Assembly (NCBI RefSeq): GCF_000498755.1
Contig: NZ_AXUS01000008.1
Location: 1 to 64,000, forward strand
From: Clostridioides mangenotii TR
GTDB taxonomy: Bacteria; Bacillota; Clostridia; Peptostreptococcales; Peptostreptococcaceae
Reading direction: 5' to 3'
DNA: 64,000 bases
In this document: positions 62,889-64,000 of the stretch, piece by piece
Position numbering within the stretch: position 1 is the first letter of the stretch
Layout: every line of letters starts with the position of its first letter
The notes under the pieces: generated by a model
What the model was told of the DNA's origin: nothing
The model's database searches: none
The model's input: only the letters and a program-made list of their open reading frames with translations
Position numbers and translations under genes: made by a program

Positions 62889-64000
62889 ATGAAAATAGCA
62901 ATTGCTGGAACTGGATATGTAGGGCTGGTTACAGGTATATGTTTAGCAGAGGTTGGCAATGAAAATATTGTATGTGTAGATGTAGATGAAAATAAAATAT
63001 TAAGTATGAAAAAAGGAATACCTCCTATGTATGAAGATGGTCTACAGGAGCTTATGGTTAAAAATTATGAGCTGGGAAGAATAGATTACACAACAGATTA
63101 TAAAAGTGCTTACGTTGATGCTGATATTATACTTATTGCTGTAGGTACTCCAGAGAGAAGCGACGGTTCTCCGAATCTAGATTATATAAAAATGGTCGCA
63201 AAACAGATAGCTGAGACGGTTGAAAACGACGTATTAGTAGTAATTAAATCGACTGTTCCTATGGGAACTAATGAGGAGATTGAAAAATATATTAATGGCG
63301 AATTAAAAAATAAGGACTTGAGGGCCGAACTTGCATCAAATCCGGAATTCTTATCTCAGGGTAGTGCAGTTAAAGATATGCTAGATGCTTCTAGAATCGT
63401 TATAGGAGTAGAAAGTGACTGGGCAAGAGAAAAGTTAGAAGCTATATATAAACCGTTTAATAAACCGATAGTAGTTTCTAATAGAAATAGTGCTGAGATG
63501 ATAAAGTATGCATCAAATGATTTTTTAGCTTTAAAAATATCTTTTATGAATGATATTGCAAACCTATGTGAGATAGTAGGAGCAAATGTAGAAGATGTTG
63601 CTCGTGGAATGAGCTATGACGATAGAATAGGAAGTAAATTTTTAAAGGCTGGGATAGGTTATGGAGGTTCTTGTTTTCCTAAAGATACAAAAGCTCTTCA
63701 TTGGTTATCTGAGCACAATGGATACGAACTAAAAACTGTTAAGGCAGCTATTGAAGTAAACGAGAGCCAAAAATTAAAGCTAGTTAAAAAAGCATCTAAA
63801 ATAATGGATAGTTTTAGAGACCAAAAAATTGCTGTGCTTGGGCTTACTTTTAAACCTGGAACAGATGATATAAGAGAAGCTCCATCTATTGTAAATATTG
63901 AGTACTTAATTGAAAGAGGCGCAAAGGTTACAGCTTACGATAAAATAGGGGAAGAAAATGCAAAAAAGATATTCAACGATAAAATAGAGTATGCAAATAA
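62889..64000 (+). CDS. ugd: UDP-glucose/GDP-mannose dehydrogenase family protein (partial, runs off window)
   Basis: At least 370 residues; the end lies beyond the window. It opens KIAIAGTGYVGLVTGICLAEVG (NAD-binding GxGxxG). ILIAVGTPERSDGSPNLDYI, ASNPEFLSQGSAVKDML, the catalytic cysteine in GIGYGGSCFPKDTKAL and the C-terminal domain motif LGLTFKPGTDDIREAPSI follow. It oxidises a nucleotide sugar to its uronic acid, which would give the wall polymer negative charge. UDP-glucose is the likely substrate. SD GGAGGAAAG precedes the ATG. Confidence 0.94.
   Translation, partial: MKIAIAGTGYVGLVTGICLAEVGNENIVCVDVDENKILSMKKGIPPMYEDGLQELMVKNYELGRIDYTTDYKSAYVDADIILIAVGTPERSDGSPNLDYIKMVAKQIAETVENDVLVVIKSTVPMGTNEEIEKYINGELKNKDLRAELASNPEFLSQGSAVKDMLDASRIVIGVESDWAREKLEAIYKPFNKPIVVSNRNSAEMIKYASNDFLALKISFMNDIANLCEIVGANVEDVARGMSYDDRIGSKFLKAGIGYGGSCFPKDTKALHWLSEHNGYELKTVKAAIEVNESQKLKLVKKASKIMDSFRDQKIAVLGLTFKPGTDDIREAPSIVNIEYLIERGAKVTAYDKIGEENAKKIFNDKIEYAN

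Overview
This is a low-GC, AT-rich Gram-positive chromosome segment, most likely from a member of the Peptostreptococcaceae related to Clostridioides difficile. The evidence is an S-layer/cell-wall-protein locus of CWB2-repeat proteins around a SecA2 ATPase, a neighbouring cell-wall polysaccharide cluster with MurJ, a two-component system plus glycolipid operon in the hexRK-hexSDF order, a SCIFF peptide gene, and clostridial-type SD sequences and TTG/GTG starts. The genus cannot be fixed from the window. No rRNA, tRNA, CRISPR array, insertion sequence or prophage was recognised.

Layout. 1-9 kb: ferritin, a cation-diffusion exporter, a NhaP-type antiporter, a CcdA-TlpA fusion, and a heterodimeric ABC exporter whose second gene is frameshifted. 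9-14 kb: an ECF-type sigma factor with a DUF4179 membrane partner, an SGNH hydrolase, a frameshifted GNAT gene, and DUF975 and DUF1540 proteins. 13.9-21 kb: a housekeeping block bofC-like, ruvC-ruvA-ruvB, queA, membrane protein, tgt, yajC, TIGR04086 protein, and the SCIFF precursor scfA. The radical-SAM maturase expected next to scfA is absent here; a 26-bp-arm inverted repeat takes its place. 21-24.5 kb: a second sigma/anti-sigma-like pair and a CWB2-CAP surface protein. 24.5-30 kb: hexRK-hexSDF-like genes for a membrane glycolipid. 30-34 kb: lipoprotein, secondary alcohol dehydrogenase, YHYH protein, flavin-binding PNPOx-fold protein. 34-50 kb: S-layer region with a 990-aa CWB2 protein, a DUF1659-DUF2922-YvrJ cassette facing two Mor-like regulators, two SlpA-like precursors flanking secA2, PIG-L and HGSNAT-like sugar-modifying genes, and a CWB2 amidase followed by a decayed amidase remnant. 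50.7-64 kb: a polysaccharide cluster with a priming sugar transferase, CWB2-TM protein, MurJ flippase, phosphohexomutase, mannose-1-P guanylyltransferase, glycosyltransferases, Wzy-like polymerase, CDP-glycerol-type transferase and UDP-sugar dehydrogenase. This cluster plausibly makes the wall polymer that the CWB2 repeats bind.

Most interesting signals. (1) Two paralogous minus-strand small-RNA genes sit on either side of secA2. Each has a TAGACA-N17-TATAAT promoter and a strong terminator. Each carries two blocks complementary to the predicted extreme 5' end and leader of the upstream slpA-like mRNA. This predicts an RNA circuit linking S-layer expression with its export ATPase. (2) The YvrJ/DUF2922/DUF1659 cassette with Mor-like regulators. 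(3) Identical 17-bp palindromic operators set into the promoters of the lipoprotein and YHYH genes. (4) An orphan SCIFF gene. (5) Five genes each broken by one missing base, which looks more like assembly or sequencing error than real decay.
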